A stretch of DNA of 64,000 bases from Lentzea sp. NEAU-D7 (GTDB lineage: Bacteria > Actinomycetota > Actinomycetes > Mycobacteriales > Pseudonocardiaceae), in assembly GCF_026242055.1 (NCBI RefSeq), contig NZ_JAPJDL010000032.1, forward strand, positions 50,339 to 114,338. Direction: 5' to 3'. The notes below the pieces were generated by a model. That model had not been told where the DNA came from and made no database searches. It saw only the letters and a program-made list of their open reading frames with translations. Both the position numbers and the translations under genes were made by a program. Every line of letters starts with the position of its first letter. Position 1 is the stretch's first letter. Shown one piece after another: positions 1 through 7,824 of this stretch.

Positions 1-1140
1 GGCGAGGTCGAGCCGCAGGACGAACCGCCGCGTTCTCGTGACCTCTCGCCGCGCCGGGTCGTTCGCCGGCCATCCCGGAATTCCTCCCGGCGCGAACGGT
101 ATACGTGCACGGTTCCAGTCGGGGACGACCGACTCCGGTGTGGACCGAAGGCCCCCGGCACCGACCCGGAATTGCAGGATGTCCCGCTTGTTCTCGGACA
201 GGGCCGCCACGTTCTGCAAGACGATCGCCGTGCCAGGCGGAACCGATCGGAAGTCCACCAGGACCTCGGCGCGCTCCGCGGGCCAGAGGTCGATCTCCTG
301 CCGCACCGCGGGAACGCGCAGGAAGCCGCCGTCGGAGGCGATCTGCAGGAACGTCGCTCCGGTGGAGAGCCGGAACCTGAACATCTCCAGGTTCGACCCG
401 TTGATCAACCTGAGGCGGTACAGCTTCCGCTTGACCTCGAAGTAGGGCTGTGGCCGTCCGTTGACGAGGATCGTCGGCCGGTTCATGAAGTCGTCCGGCA
501 CGAAGACGAGCTGACCCCTGCTGTCGAACTTCGCGTCCCTGAGCACGAGGGGGACGTCGAACTCGCCACCAGGCAACGGGAGCAGTGCGTCCACGGGGTC
601 CGACAACAGGTACGCGCCGGAAAGGCCGCGGTAGACCTGTTCGCCCTCCAGGTGGTGGGTGTGGTCGTGGTACCAGAGCGTGGCGGCGCGCTGGTCGTTC
701 GGGTACCGGTAGACCCTGGCCTGGCCGGGCGCGATCGGGTCCATCGGGTGCCCGTCGCTTGACGGGAGGACGTCAGCGCCGTGCAGGTGGACTGTCGCGG
801 GCCCGGGCAGGCCGTTGACCTGCCTGACCACCGCGGCACGTCCACGCCGGGCGCGGATGGTCGGGCCGGGAAAGCTCCCGTTGAAGGTGAGTGTCCTCGT
901 CCGGATGCCGGGGAGGACTTCCAGTTCAGTCTCCGCGATCCGCATGTCGTAGTAGTCGGTGTCCGCCGTGCTCCGCGTGGGCTTCAGCACCGGGGGAATC
1001 GACAACGGCACTGAGAAGGGCGGCACCTGCGGCGGGTCGTCGGAGAACGCGGACGCCAGCTGTTTCGTCGGGAAGATCAGGGCCGCGCCGGCGACGGAAC
1101 CGAGCTTGATCGCATCTCTTCTGTTCAGCACGTCGATCAC
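1..1140 (-). CDS. Multicopper oxidase (CotA/bilirubin-oxidase type), C-terminal part outside window
   Basis: This gene reads leftward and runs off the window edge after 380 codons, so only the N-terminal two thirds is visible. The GTG start at 1140 gives a Tat-type signal with an NRRDAIKLG core followed by a hydrophobic stretch ending near Ala-Ser-Ala. The first cupredoxin domain carries the copper motif TVHLHG and then WYHDHTHH, the trinuclear-centre signature of multicopper oxidases. The second domain shows the family segment RLRLINGSN. Such enzymes oxidise phenols, bilirubin or metals with reduction of oxygen to water, probably outside the membrane. The start lies 10 nt after the stop of the membrane-protein gene at 1151, so the two are probably co-transcribed. 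Proximity to a probable tyrosine/catechol operon suggests phenolic oxidation, which is inference. A second in-frame GTG lies at 1131. Confidence 0.88.
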   Translation of the reverse strand, partial: MIDVLNRRDAIKLGSVAGAALIFPTKQLASAFSDDPPQVPPFSVPLSIPPVLKPTRSTADTDYYDMRIAETELEVLPGIRTRTLTFNGSFPGPTIRARRGRAAVVRQVNGLPGPATVHLHGADVLPSSDGHPMDPIAPGQARVYRYPNDQRAATLWYHDHTHHLEGEQVYRGLSGAYLLSDPVDALLPLPGGEFDVPLVLRDAKFDSRGQLVFVPDDFMNRPTILVNGRPQPYFEVKRKLYRLRLINGSNLEMFRFRLSTGATFLQIASDGGFLRVPAVRQEIDLWPAERAEVLVDFRSVPPGTAIVLQNVAALSENKRDILQFRVGAGGLRSTPESVVPDWNRARIPFAPGGIPGWPANDPARREVTRTRRFVLRLDLA

Positions 1141-1150
1141 CTTCGGGGAA

Positions 1151-1684
1151 TCAGGGAGAACGCCGCAGGTGCAGCGTGACCGCGGCGAGCAGGGAGAGCA
1201 CGAACGAGTACTGCAACACGGTGATCGCCGCGGACATCGTGTTACCCGGCGCGATGGCGTTGCCGACGGTGAGCCCCGCGAGGGGGATCGTCACCGAAGC
1301 GCTGAGGACGGCCGACGTCGCGGCGAAGACCAGCAGGGCGGTAATGCGCCTTGCCGCCCACCGCCGGGAGGCGACCACGGCGAGCAGCAGGCTCGCCATG
1401 GTCGCGTGCGCCGCGAGCAGCGTGATGCCGACGAAGTTGGGAACGGCGTTCGCCACGATCGCCGGGGGTGGGGTGAGCGTTCCCTCCGCTTCGGAGTGGT
1501 GTCCGGCACCGGCGGTGAGGACGGGCAGCCACCGCGAGCTCACGTCCAAATAGGACGACCAGTCCCGGATCTGCCAGGCCACGATCGCGCCGAGGACGAT
1601 CGCCAGCAGGGCCAGCGGGGCCGTGGGCCAGGAGCGGTCCGGTGACGGCGTGGACGCCTGCCGGACTGCGACCTCGTACTGCAT
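1151..1684 (-). CDS. Small membrane protein, four predicted transmembrane helices
   Basis: The 177-residue protein has a cytoplasmic-looking N-terminus and a hydrophobic helix at about residues 22-42. An exported loop rich in Gly, His and Pro (about 43-75) is followed by three further helices at about 78-105, 112-132 and 145-170, and a short basic tail. I do not recognise the family. It sits between a secreted SnoaL-like protein gene (1715-2665) and a Tat-exported multicopper oxidase gene starting 10 nt downstream. A partner in copper handling or electron transfer for the oxidase is plausible, but no copper-binding motif beyond a GHHSEAEG stretch is visible. Confidence 0.7.
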   Translation of the reverse strand: MQYEVAVRQASTPSPDRSWPTAPLALLAIVLGAIVAWQIRDWSSYLDVSSRWLPVLTAGAGHHSEAEGTLTPPPAIVANAVPNFVGITLLAAHATMASLLLAVVASRRWAARRITALLVFAATSAVLSASVTIPLAGLTVGNAIAPGNTMSAAITVLQYSFVLSLLAAVTLHLRRSP

Positions 1685-1714
1685 TGAGCCACCTTCCCGC
1701 CCACGTTCCGCGGA

Positions 1715-2665
1715 TCAGTACATCGGGTTCGGGTTGGCCGAAGTCGGCGGAGTGGGTTCGATGACGGCCCAGTGTTCGAGCAGCTTTCCGTCGCGGACGC
1801 GGTACAGGTCGGCGCCCACACCGTTCTCCATGTCGAAGAGCTTCTCCAGGTGGACGAACACCGCGACCAGATCTCCTTCGGCGACAACGGTCTTCACGTT
1901 GGCGCGGTAGTCCGGCCGCGCCGCGTACGCGGCGTGCAGGAACTGCTGCAGCGCTTCGGTCCCGTTCGGGACGTCCGGGAAGTGCTGGTAGTACGTGTTG
2001 TCCCCGATGTAGCGGTCCAGCGCCTTCAGGCGGAGTTCGTCATCGGGCTGGTTGACGATCTCGTCGAATGCCGCACGGCCGACGCGCGCGCTTTCAGCGT
2101 CCGTGGAGAACGGCAGCGACCGGGAGATCCTGGGCGAGCTGAGCGTGGAGAACATGTCGTTGCCGATGCCCTGTGGCCGGACGGCCTCGTTGAGCTCCCA
2201 GTGCTCGGCGATCTTGCCCCTGTCGAGGCGGAAGAGGTTGACCTTGGCGACACCCAGGTCGCCGGCTTTGCCGACGAAGTGGCTGTGCACCACCACGAGG
2301 TCGTTCTGGGCGATGGTCCGCTTCACGGTGAACCGGAGGTTCGGGTTCTGCTCGCGCAGCCCGGCGTGGTGGGCGCGGAACGCGGACCGGCCGTTGGCGA
2401 TCGCGGGGTGGTGCTGGACGAGGTCGGGGCGCACCACCCTGTCGAGGTGTCCGAGGTCCCCGCGGTTCAGCGCGGCGTAGAAGCCGAGGACGATCGCCCT
2501 GTTCACGTTCTCCTTCGGACTGGCGATCGACTCGAAGACGCCCTGCTGGTGCCGCGGCGGTGCGGCGGTGGCGGCCGGGACGAAGGCGGCGATCATCATG
2601 GCGGAGAGGGTGATCGGCAGGACCACGCGCGAGCGGGTCCGGGATCGGTACGTCCTTCGTGGCAT
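1715..2665 (-). CDS. Secreted protein with two SnoaL/NTF2-like domains
   Basis: The 316-residue protein opens with a basic stretch (RRTYRSRTRSR) and a hydrophobic core ending in Ala-Thr-Ala-Ala at about residue 35, a Sec or Tat-type signal. Two SnoaL-like alpha+beta barrel domains follow at about residues 52-170 and 195-310. Each has the family pattern of an opening helix, a V-x-x-D-L-V-Q-H-x-P-type strand (DLVQHHPAI, NTYYQHFPDV) and a closing HWELNEA or HWAVIEP strand. Single-domain SnoaL proteins include polyketide cyclases and hydratases, and many have no known chemistry. Tandem exported copies are unusual. The gene starts 94 nt downstream of the alcohol dehydrogenase gene on the same strand and probably belongs to the same transcription unit. 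Confidence 0.8.
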   Translation of the reverse strand: MPRRTYRSRTRSRVVLPITLSAMMIAAFVPAATAAPPRHQQGVFESIASPKENVNRAIVLGFYAALNRGDLGHLDRVVRPDLVQHHPAIANGRSAFRAHHAGLREQNPNLRFTVKRTIAQNDLVVVHSHFVGKAGDLGVAKVNLFRLDRGKIAEHWELNEAVRPQGIGNDMFSTLSSPRISRSLPFSTDAESARVGRAAFDEIVNQPDDELRLKALDRYIGDNTYYQHFPDVPNGTEALQQFLHAAYAARPDYRANVKTVVAEGDLVAVFVHLEKLFDMENGVGADLYRVRDGKLLEHWAVIEPTPPTSANPNPMY

Positions 2666-2759
2666 CTGGCTCCTGCTTTCTGCGGTTGTCGAAGAACTTG
2701 ACCGTGCTGGGTCGAAGGCAGCTCTCGACGTGCTGAGGTGTGGTTCGGTGGAAGTCGCC

Positions 2760-3794
2760 CTACGGCCGCACGAGCACCTTGGTGGCCGTGCGCGCGGCCA
2801 TCGCCTCGTAGCCGGACACGATGTCGTCCAGGGCCACGACCTCGTCGAAGATCGGACCGGGGTCGAGCGTGCCCGCCAGCACGCGATCGACGAGTTCGGG
2901 GAGGTAGACGCGAGCCGGCGTGAGCCCGCCGGTGAGGGTGATGCCGCGGAAGAAGACCGGGGTCACGTCGCCGATCGGCGGGCCGCCCATCACGCAGACG
3001 GTGCCGCCGGTCCGGCACAGCGCGAAAGCCGTGTTCTGCGCCGGCGGGCCGCCTCCGCACTCCACCACCACATCGGCGCCGAGTCCTTGCGTGATCGTGC
3101 GGACGAAGTCGACGGACTCGGCACCGCTCTCGGGACCACGGGCCTGCAGGGTGTCGGTGGCACCGAAGTCGCGGCCCTTGCCCAACCGCGTCTCGTGCCT
3201 GCCCACGAGGATGATCCGGCCGGCTCCCGCTTCCCCTGCCGCGAGCACGGCGCACATCCCGACCGGGCCGTCACCGAGGACGGCGACCGTCGATCCAGGC
3301 GCGACCCGGCCCGTCCGGACGGCGTGCAGGCCCGTCGCCATGCTGTCGGTGAGGGCGAGGAGCGAAGGCAGCCGTTCGTCGTTCCGGTCCACCGGCACCG
3401 CCACCAGGGTGGCGTCGGCGAAGGGGACGCGGACCGCTTCGGCCTGGGCGCCGTCACCGTCCACACCGAACATGCCGCCCGCGGCGCAGGCGCTGTGCAG
3501 ACCGGTCCGGCACGGGGGGCAGGTCCCGTCGGCGAAGTTGAACGGCGCGACGACCATCGTCCCGCGGCGGAGCGTGGAGACCTCACTGCCGATGTCTTCG
3601 ACCACACCGACGAACTCGTGCCCACAGCGAGGCCCGGTCACCGGGCCGGGAAGCCCGTGATAGCCGTGCAGGTCCGTGCCGCAGATCCCGGCGGCGACCA
3701 CGCGGACGACCGCGTCACCGGGTTCCCGGATCACCGCGTCGGGGACGTTCTCCACGGTCAGCTCGTGCTTGCCGTGCAACACCGCGGCCTTCAT
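2760..3794 (-). CDS. Zinc-dependent alcohol dehydrogenase (MDR superfamily)
   Basis: The 344-residue enzyme has the medium-chain dehydrogenase layout. The N-terminal catalytic domain carries ICGTDLHGYHG and GHEFVGVV, supplying the catalytic-zinc Cys, His and Glu. A structural-zinc lobe with the CPPC...C spacing lies at about residues 95-110, and the Rossmann fold shows VLGDGPVGMCA at about 175. The ATG at 3794 was chosen because it overlaps the stop codon of the upstream ligase/SDR gene as ATGA, and the chain then has the family's normal length. It is likely to oxidise an alcohol or reduce an aldehyde formed by the operon. It is the last gene of the overlapping chain, and the substrate is unknown. 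Confidence 0.9.
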   Translation of the reverse strand: MKAAVLHGKHELTVENVPDAVIREPGDAVVRVVAAGICGTDLHGYHGLPGPVTGPRCGHEFVGVVEDIGSEVSTLRRGTMVVAPFNFADGTCPPCRTGLHSACAAGGMFGVDGDGAQAEAVRVPFADATLVAVPVDRNDERLPSLLALTDSMATGLHAVRTGRVAPGSTVAVLGDGPVGMCAVLAAGEAGAGRIILVGRHETRLGKGRDFGATDTLQARGPESGAESVDFVRTITQGLGADVVVECGGGPPAQNTAFALCRTGGTVCVMGGPPIGDVTPVFFRGITLTGGLTPARVYLPELVDRVLAGTLDPGPIFDEVVALDDIVSGYEAMAARTATKVLVRP

Positions 3795-6052
3795 GAGGAC
3801 ACCTTTCGCCAGCTCGAATCGATGAAGTCCGGGCTTGCCGGTGCGTCGGACGGCACAGGCCGGAGTCGCGACAGCACGTCCTCCGTCCGGACGTACCGGC
3901 CCGACAGGTGGTCCGCCGCCCCCGTGACGATGGCGACCAGCGCGTCGGCCGAGTCCTCGGCCGACGTGAACCGCCCGGACTGCCGGGCTTTCACCGTCCA
4001 CGCGAGCACGTCGTCCTCCCAGCGGTTCCCGGTCCGGCCCCGCTCCAGGTGCGACCGGGTCATCCCGGCGTCGACCAGGCCCGGGTGGAACGCCACCGCC
4101 ACCCGCGCCGACTCGGCCAGCTCTCCGGCGAGGCTCGCCGTCACCGAGATCAACGCGGCCTTGCCGGCGGCGTAGGCGCTGACGTGCGGCCAGCCGACCG
4201 CGCCCGCACGGCTCACCACGTTCACCACGCGGCCGGTGAGCGCGGGCAGCACGGCCCGTGTCATCCGCACCGATCCGAAGAGCGAGACTTCGAACGCCTG
4301 CCGCCACTCCGCCTCATTCACAGTCCACAAAGGACCAATCGGACCGGGCACGCCCGCGTTGTTCACCAGCACGTCGAGGCCGCCGAACTCGGCCACGACC
4401 TCGTCGACCCCGCGGGTCACCGAATCTCCGTCCGTCACGTCGAGGTGCACCCAGGTCGCGGATCCCCCGGCCCGGCGGATCTCGTCGACGGTCTCCACCA
4501 GACTGTCCCGGCAGCGGCCCGCCACGGCGACGGACATCCCGGCGGCGGCCAGCGCCTGCGCGAACATCCGTCCCAGCCCGCGTCCGCCGCCCGTGAGCAG
4601 CACCCGCAGAGCCGGGGGCCGAGTCCGCTTCCCGGTCGAGGAGCGCGGGATCACCCGTACGCGCTCGATCGCCCGCACCCGTTGGTGCGGCGCGACGCGG
4701 TCCGCGACGTAGGCCGTGATCTCCGCGAGGGGGACCGGCTCGTGCAACACGACGTACGCCTTCGGGATCTCCCCGGTGACCCGGTCGGGCACCCCCGCAA
4801 CGCAGGCCTCGGTCACCGCGGGGTGGCTGGTGACCACCTCCTCCAGTGCAGTCGGCGACACCTGGTGGCCCTTGTACTTGATCAGAGACTTCACCCGGCC
4901 GGTGATCCGCAGGAAGCCGTTCTCGTCGCGTCTCGCGAGGTCGCCGGTGCGCAGCCAGCCCTCCGCGTCCGCGGACGCGAGGGCGATCTGCGGTCCGCGC
5001 AGCCACAACTCCCCCGACTCCGCCTCCTCGCCACCGGTGAACCGCACCTCGGTACCCGGAACGAGCACACCGGTGGAGCCCTGCGGAACCTCGACCCCGT
5101 CCGGACTGAAGCTCACGCACCCCGCCTCGATCATCCCGAACCCCTGCACCACGGGGACGCCGAGGACCGCGGCGCAGCGGTCGGCGTCCACCGAGGGCAG
5201 CGGCGCACCGCCCGAGACGACCAGTCGCAGCGATGTCAGGGGTTTCCCAGCCGCGCCGAGCTCGGTCACCACGCTCGGCACCAGGTACGCCAGCGACACG
5301 CCGTCCTCGGTGACGTCGCGGGTGAAGTCGGCGGCCGAGAACGGGGTCGCGCCGATGACCAGGGTGGCGCCCGCCCGCAGCGCCGGGTTCATCGCCATCT
5401 GCATCCCGTAGACGTGCCGCAGCGGCGGCACCGACAGGACGACGTCGTCGCCGCGCACGCGGTGCAGGTGGGCGATCTGCCCGAGGTTGGAGGTCAGGTT
5501 GCGGTGCGACACCGGCACGAGCTTCGGTGTGCCCTGCGTGCCGCTGGAGCTCATGAGCACCGCCGTCCGGTCACCCCCGCGCGCGGACAGCGGCAGCGGT
5601 GGTGTGGCGACCGCCTCGTCCCACGGCGTTCCGCCAGGCGTGCGGGAACCGACGCACGCGGTCGGCAGCGAGACCTTCGGCGGTCCGAGGGACGTCTCCG
5701 CGATGAGCGCCTTCGCCCCGGCGTCGTCGATCGCGGAGCGCCAGTGCTCGGCGGTGTCCCGCGGGTCGAGCGCGAGCACAACCGCACCGGCCGCGAGGAT
5801 CCCGTGGTAGGCGACCACGAACTCGGCGCTGTTCTCGACCAGCACCAGCACGGTGTCGTCCTCGCCGACCCCCGACCGGCGCAACCAGGCCGCGAGCCCG
5901 GCGACGGCCGCGCGCAGCCGTCCGTACGTCCATTCCCGGCGCCCGCCCCGCGAGCGGTCCACGATCGCGACGCGGTCGTCGTCCGCCGCGTCCGGCCGCA
6001 GGACGTAAACCCCGAGGTGCGCGTCCGCGGGTACCTCCCAGGCCGCCGTCAT
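3791..6052 (-). CDS. Acyl-adenylate ligase fused to short-chain dehydrogenase
   Basis: The 753-residue protein joins two enzymes. Residues 1 to about 485 form an ANL ligase: P-loop SSSGTQGTPK, motif GFGMIEAG, hinge region LRTGDLARRDENGFLRITGR, and the C-terminal catalytic lysine in PRSSTGKRTR. Only a few residues later a classical SDR begins with TGGGRGLG (nucleotide binding), then NNAGVPGP and the catalytic YAAGK. No carrier-protein domain separates them, so this is not a standard carboxylic acid reductase. In the ligase the usual Thr of the Y-G-x-T-E motif is replaced by Ile, which may affect ATP binding. It starts on an ATGA overlap with the upstream 50-aa gene and ends on an ATGA overlap with the alcohol dehydrogenase gene, implying translational coupling. 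The acid substrate could derive from tyrosine or a methoxy-catechol, which is inference. Confidence 0.87.
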   Translation of the reverse strand: MTAAWEVPADAHLGVYVLRPDAADDDRVAIVDRSRGGRREWTYGRLRAAVAGLAAWLRRSGVGEDDTVLVLVENSAEFVVAYHGILAAGAVVLALDPRDTAEHWRSAIDDAGAKALIAETSLGPPKVSLPTACVGSRTPGGTPWDEAVATPPLPLSARGGDRTAVLMSSSGTQGTPKLVPVSHRNLTSNLGQIAHLHRVRGDDVVLSVPPLRHVYGMQMAMNPALRAGATLVIGATPFSAADFTRDVTEDGVSLAYLVPSVVTELGAAGKPLTSLRLVVSGGAPLPSVDADRCAAVLGVPVVQGFGMIEAGCVSFSPDGVEVPQGSTGVLVPGTEVRFTGGEEAESGELWLRGPQIALASADAEGWLRTGDLARRDENGFLRITGRVKSLIKYKGHQVSPTALEEVVTSHPAVTEACVAGVPDRVTGEIPKAYVVLHEPVPLAEITAYVADRVAPHQRVRAIERVRVIPRSSTGKRTRPPALRVLLTGGGRGLGRMFAQALAAAGMSVAVAGRCRDSLVETVDEIRRAGGSATWVHLDVTDGDSVTRGVDEVVAEFGGLDVLVNNAGVPGPIGPLWTVNEAEWRQAFEVSLFGSVRMTRAVLPALTGRVVNVVSRAGAVGWPHVSAYAAGKAALISVTASLAGELAESARVAVAFHPGLVDAGMTRSHLERGRTGNRWEDDVLAWTVKARQSGRFTSAEDSADALVAIVTGAADHLSGRYVRTEDVLSRLRPVPSDAPASPDFIDSSWRKVSS

Positions 6053-6201
6053 GGACGCACCAGCACTTCGACGGCTTCCCGCCCGGCCGCGAACCGGGTC
6101 GCGGGGGCCGGCGGGTGGCCGTCGGTCGGGGTGGTGACCGCGGTGCCGCGGGCACCGGCTCCGACGACCTCCCGCGGTGCGACCAGCTGCGCGGCGCTCA
6201 T
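6049..6201 (-). CDS. Small 50-aa peptide in a translationally coupled operon
   Basis: The 50-codon frame starts at the ATG of 6201, which overlaps the methyltransferase stop (ATGA), and ends with a TGA overlapping the ATG of the ligase/SDR gene (ATGA). The peptide begins MSAAQLVAPREVVG, is rich in Ala, Pro, Gly and Thr, ends VEVLVRP, and has no Cys and no helix of membrane type. It shows no carrier-protein Ser motif and no recognisable RiPP leader. The double overlap argues strongly that it is translated. Function is unknown; options are a coupling leader, an enzyme subunit or a peptide substrate. Confidence 0.62.
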   Translation of the reverse strand: MSAAQLVAPREVVGAGARGTAVTTPTDGHPPAPATRFAAGREAVEVLVRP

Positions 6202-6884
6202 CGCTCCCCCAGGCCCTTCTTGCGGGCCAGGGTGAGCCCGTCCGCGACGGTCAGCAGCACCGACTCGACGCGGTCGTCGTTGCGCACGTGTTCGTTGAAC
6301 TCGCGGATGGCGCGGGCGTTGCCCACCGCGTCGGGTGACGCCGCCTCGCCGGCGTAGAGCACGTTGTCAGCCACGATCAGGCCGTTGGGGCGCAGCCGGG
6401 GCACGAGCTCCTCCCAGTAGGCGAGGTAGCCGACCTTGTCCGCGTCGAGGAAGGCCAGGTCGACGAACTCTTCCTGGGGAAGGCCGCGCAGGGTCTCGGC
6501 GGCGGGCCCGAGCAGCGGTTCCACTCGCTCGGCGACCCCTGCCCGGATCCAGGCGGCGGTGGCGATCCCGGCCCAGCGGTCGGTCACGTCACAGGTGATC
6601 ACCCGGCCGCCTGCGCCCACGCCCTCGGCCAGCGCGAGCGTCGAGTACCCGGTGAACGTTCCCACCTCAACCGCGACGCGGGCGCCGGCCAGGCGGGCCA
6701 GCAACGTGAGCAGCGCCCCCTGTTCCGGAGGAACCTGCATCTCGGCCACCTGGCCGAGTGCGAATGTGGCCTCGATCAGGTCGCGCTGGACGTCGGTGAA
6801 CGGCGGGAGCTGTCCCCGGACGTACTCGAGCACCTGCGGAGTGAGGAGCACTGCCTTCTCGGGCTGCTCCGCTGTTGCGGTCAT
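6198..6884 (-). CDS. SAM-dependent catechol-type O-methyltransferase (CCoAOMT/SafC-like)
   Basis: The 228-residue protein matches the short class I O-methyltransferases. The SAM-binding motif EVGTFTGYSTLALAEG lies at about residues 68-83, the CDVTD loop follows at about 93, and the metal/acid motif is FLDADKVGYLAYW. The next strand gives GLIVADNVLYAG, whose Asp-Asn pair is the usual divalent-metal ligand region in this family. These enzymes methylate vicinal hydroxyls of catechols. The ATG at 6884 overlaps the stop of the putative tyrosine hydroxylase gene, and the 3' end overlaps the small 50-aa gene. Together with a tyrosine 3-hydroxylase it would convert L-DOPA to a methoxy-tyrosine. That sequence of steps follows saframycin-type pathways and is inferred here. 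Confidence 0.9.
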   Translation of the reverse strand: MTATAEQPEKAVLLTPQVLEYVRGQLPPFTDVQRDLIEATFALGQVAEMQVPPEQGALLTLLARLAGARVAVEVGTFTGYSTLALAEGVGAGGRVITCDVTDRWAGIATAAWIRAGVAERVEPLLGPAAETLRGLPQEEFVDLAFLDADKVGYLAYWEELVPRLRPNGLIVADNVLYAGEAASPDAVGNARAIREFNEHVRNDDRVESVLLTVADGLTLARKKGLGER

Positions 6885-7648
6885 GCGTTGACTCCGTCCG
6901 CGAGAGCCTCCTCGGCGATCAGGACGAGGCGGCCGATGTGCACCGGCAGGTCGGTCTGGAAGTGGTTCACTGCGTCGCGCTCGTAGGTCGCGCGCACGGG
7001 CCGCGCCGCGAGGTCCGCCAGCAGCGCCGCCACCCGGGCCTGCAGCGACGCGGTGAAGACGTGCGCGCAGACCGGCACCCGGTCGACGAGGAAGAAGTCG
7101 TCGAGCAGCGCCTGTTCGTCCTCGGTGGGTGTGCGGTGGACGTCCCACCCGGCGTCACGCAGGAGCGACCCGCCGGACGGAACGAGCCGGGCCGCCACCG
7201 TCATGTGCACGAGGCGGTTGAACTTCACCGCCTCCTTCAGCGCCGACCCTGAGGCGGGCCGCGCTCCCGCGAGCAGAGCGGCGGCGTGGCGGTGGTCGCG
7301 CGCCCACGTCCCGCTCATCGCCGAGTGCCGCGCCGCCATCCGGGGCCGGATGACCGAGGCGTAAACCTCGGGGCGGCAGCTGCCCGAGTAGAGCAGCAGT
7401 GCCGAGTAGGTGTCGTGCAGAGCCGCAGCCTCGGCGAGGTCACCGCGGCCGAGCGCGGCCGAAAGCAGCCGCCACGCGCAGAAGGCGCCGTGGTGGCCCA
7501 GCAGCCAGCGATACCAGGCCACCTCGGCTTCGGGGCCGAGCGGCGGCGGGCCGACGGCTTGGACAGGAACGACCGCATGCCCGGCACACGGGGCGAGCGG
7601 CTTGTGCGGCAACGGAACGGTGAGCCTGGGCAGCGGCGAAGCGGTCAC
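6881..7648 (-). CDS. Putative heme-dependent L-tyrosine 3-hydroxylase (LmbB2/SfmD-like)
   Basis: The 255-residue, mostly helical protein has the features I associate with the histidine-ligated heme tyrosine hydroxylases of lincomycin, anthramycin and saframycin pathways. It has a Pro-rich N-terminus followed by WYRWLLGHHGAFCAWRLL, which contains a His53-x3-Cys57 motif like the HxxxC of SfmD. Such enzymes use hydrogen peroxide to convert L-tyrosine to L-DOPA. The GTG at 7648 was chosen because it overlaps the TGA of the upstream 59-aa gene (GTGA). The stop overlaps the O-methyltransferase ATG. The neighbouring catechol methyltransferase supports the assignment. I could not align it to a reference, so it may instead be another helical protein of unknown chemistry. 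Confidence 0.62.
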   Translation of the reverse strand: MTASPLPRLTVPLPHKPLAPCAGHAVVPVQAVGPPPLGPEAEVAWYRWLLGHHGAFCAWRLLSAALGRGDLAEAAALHDTYSALLLYSGSCRPEVYASVIRPRMAARHSAMSGTWARDHRHAAALLAGARPASGSALKEAVKFNRLVHMTVAARLVPSGGSLLRDAGWDVHRTPTEDEQALLDDFFLVDRVPVCAHVFTASLQARVAALLADLAARPVRATYERDAVNHFQTDLPVHIGRLVLIAEEALADGVNA

Positions 7649-7824
7649 GACACCACCTCCGCGGCGTGCCCGCCCGGCGCACCGGCAGCCGGGTGGACGG
7701 GTTCGTCGGCCACGATCACGGTGTCGGACGACGACACCCGCACCGGCCGGGCGGCCTCCGGACAGGGCATCTCCGAGGAAGCCGGAAAGTCTGGGGAGGT
7801 GGTCGCGGAATCCGCCGTGCTCAT
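7645..7824 (-). CDS. Small 59-aa peptide, first gene of the tyrosine-type operon
   Basis: A 59-codon frame begins at the ATG of 7824, preceded by a good purine-rich ribosome site (GGAGAGG, about 6 nt upstream). It ends with a TGA that overlaps the GTG start of the hydroxylase-like gene. The peptide begins MSTADSATTSPDFPASSEMP, has one Cys (residue 21), a central SSSDTVIVADEP stretch and a Gly/Ala-rich tail. I recognise no family. The ribosome site and the 4-nt overlap make it a credible gene that leads the operon. Whether it is a leader peptide, a precursor peptide or a small accessory protein cannot be told from sequence. Confidence 0.6.
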   Translation of the reverse strand: MSTADSATTSPDFPASSEMPCPEAARPVRVSSSDTVIVADEPVHPAAGAPGGHAAEVVS

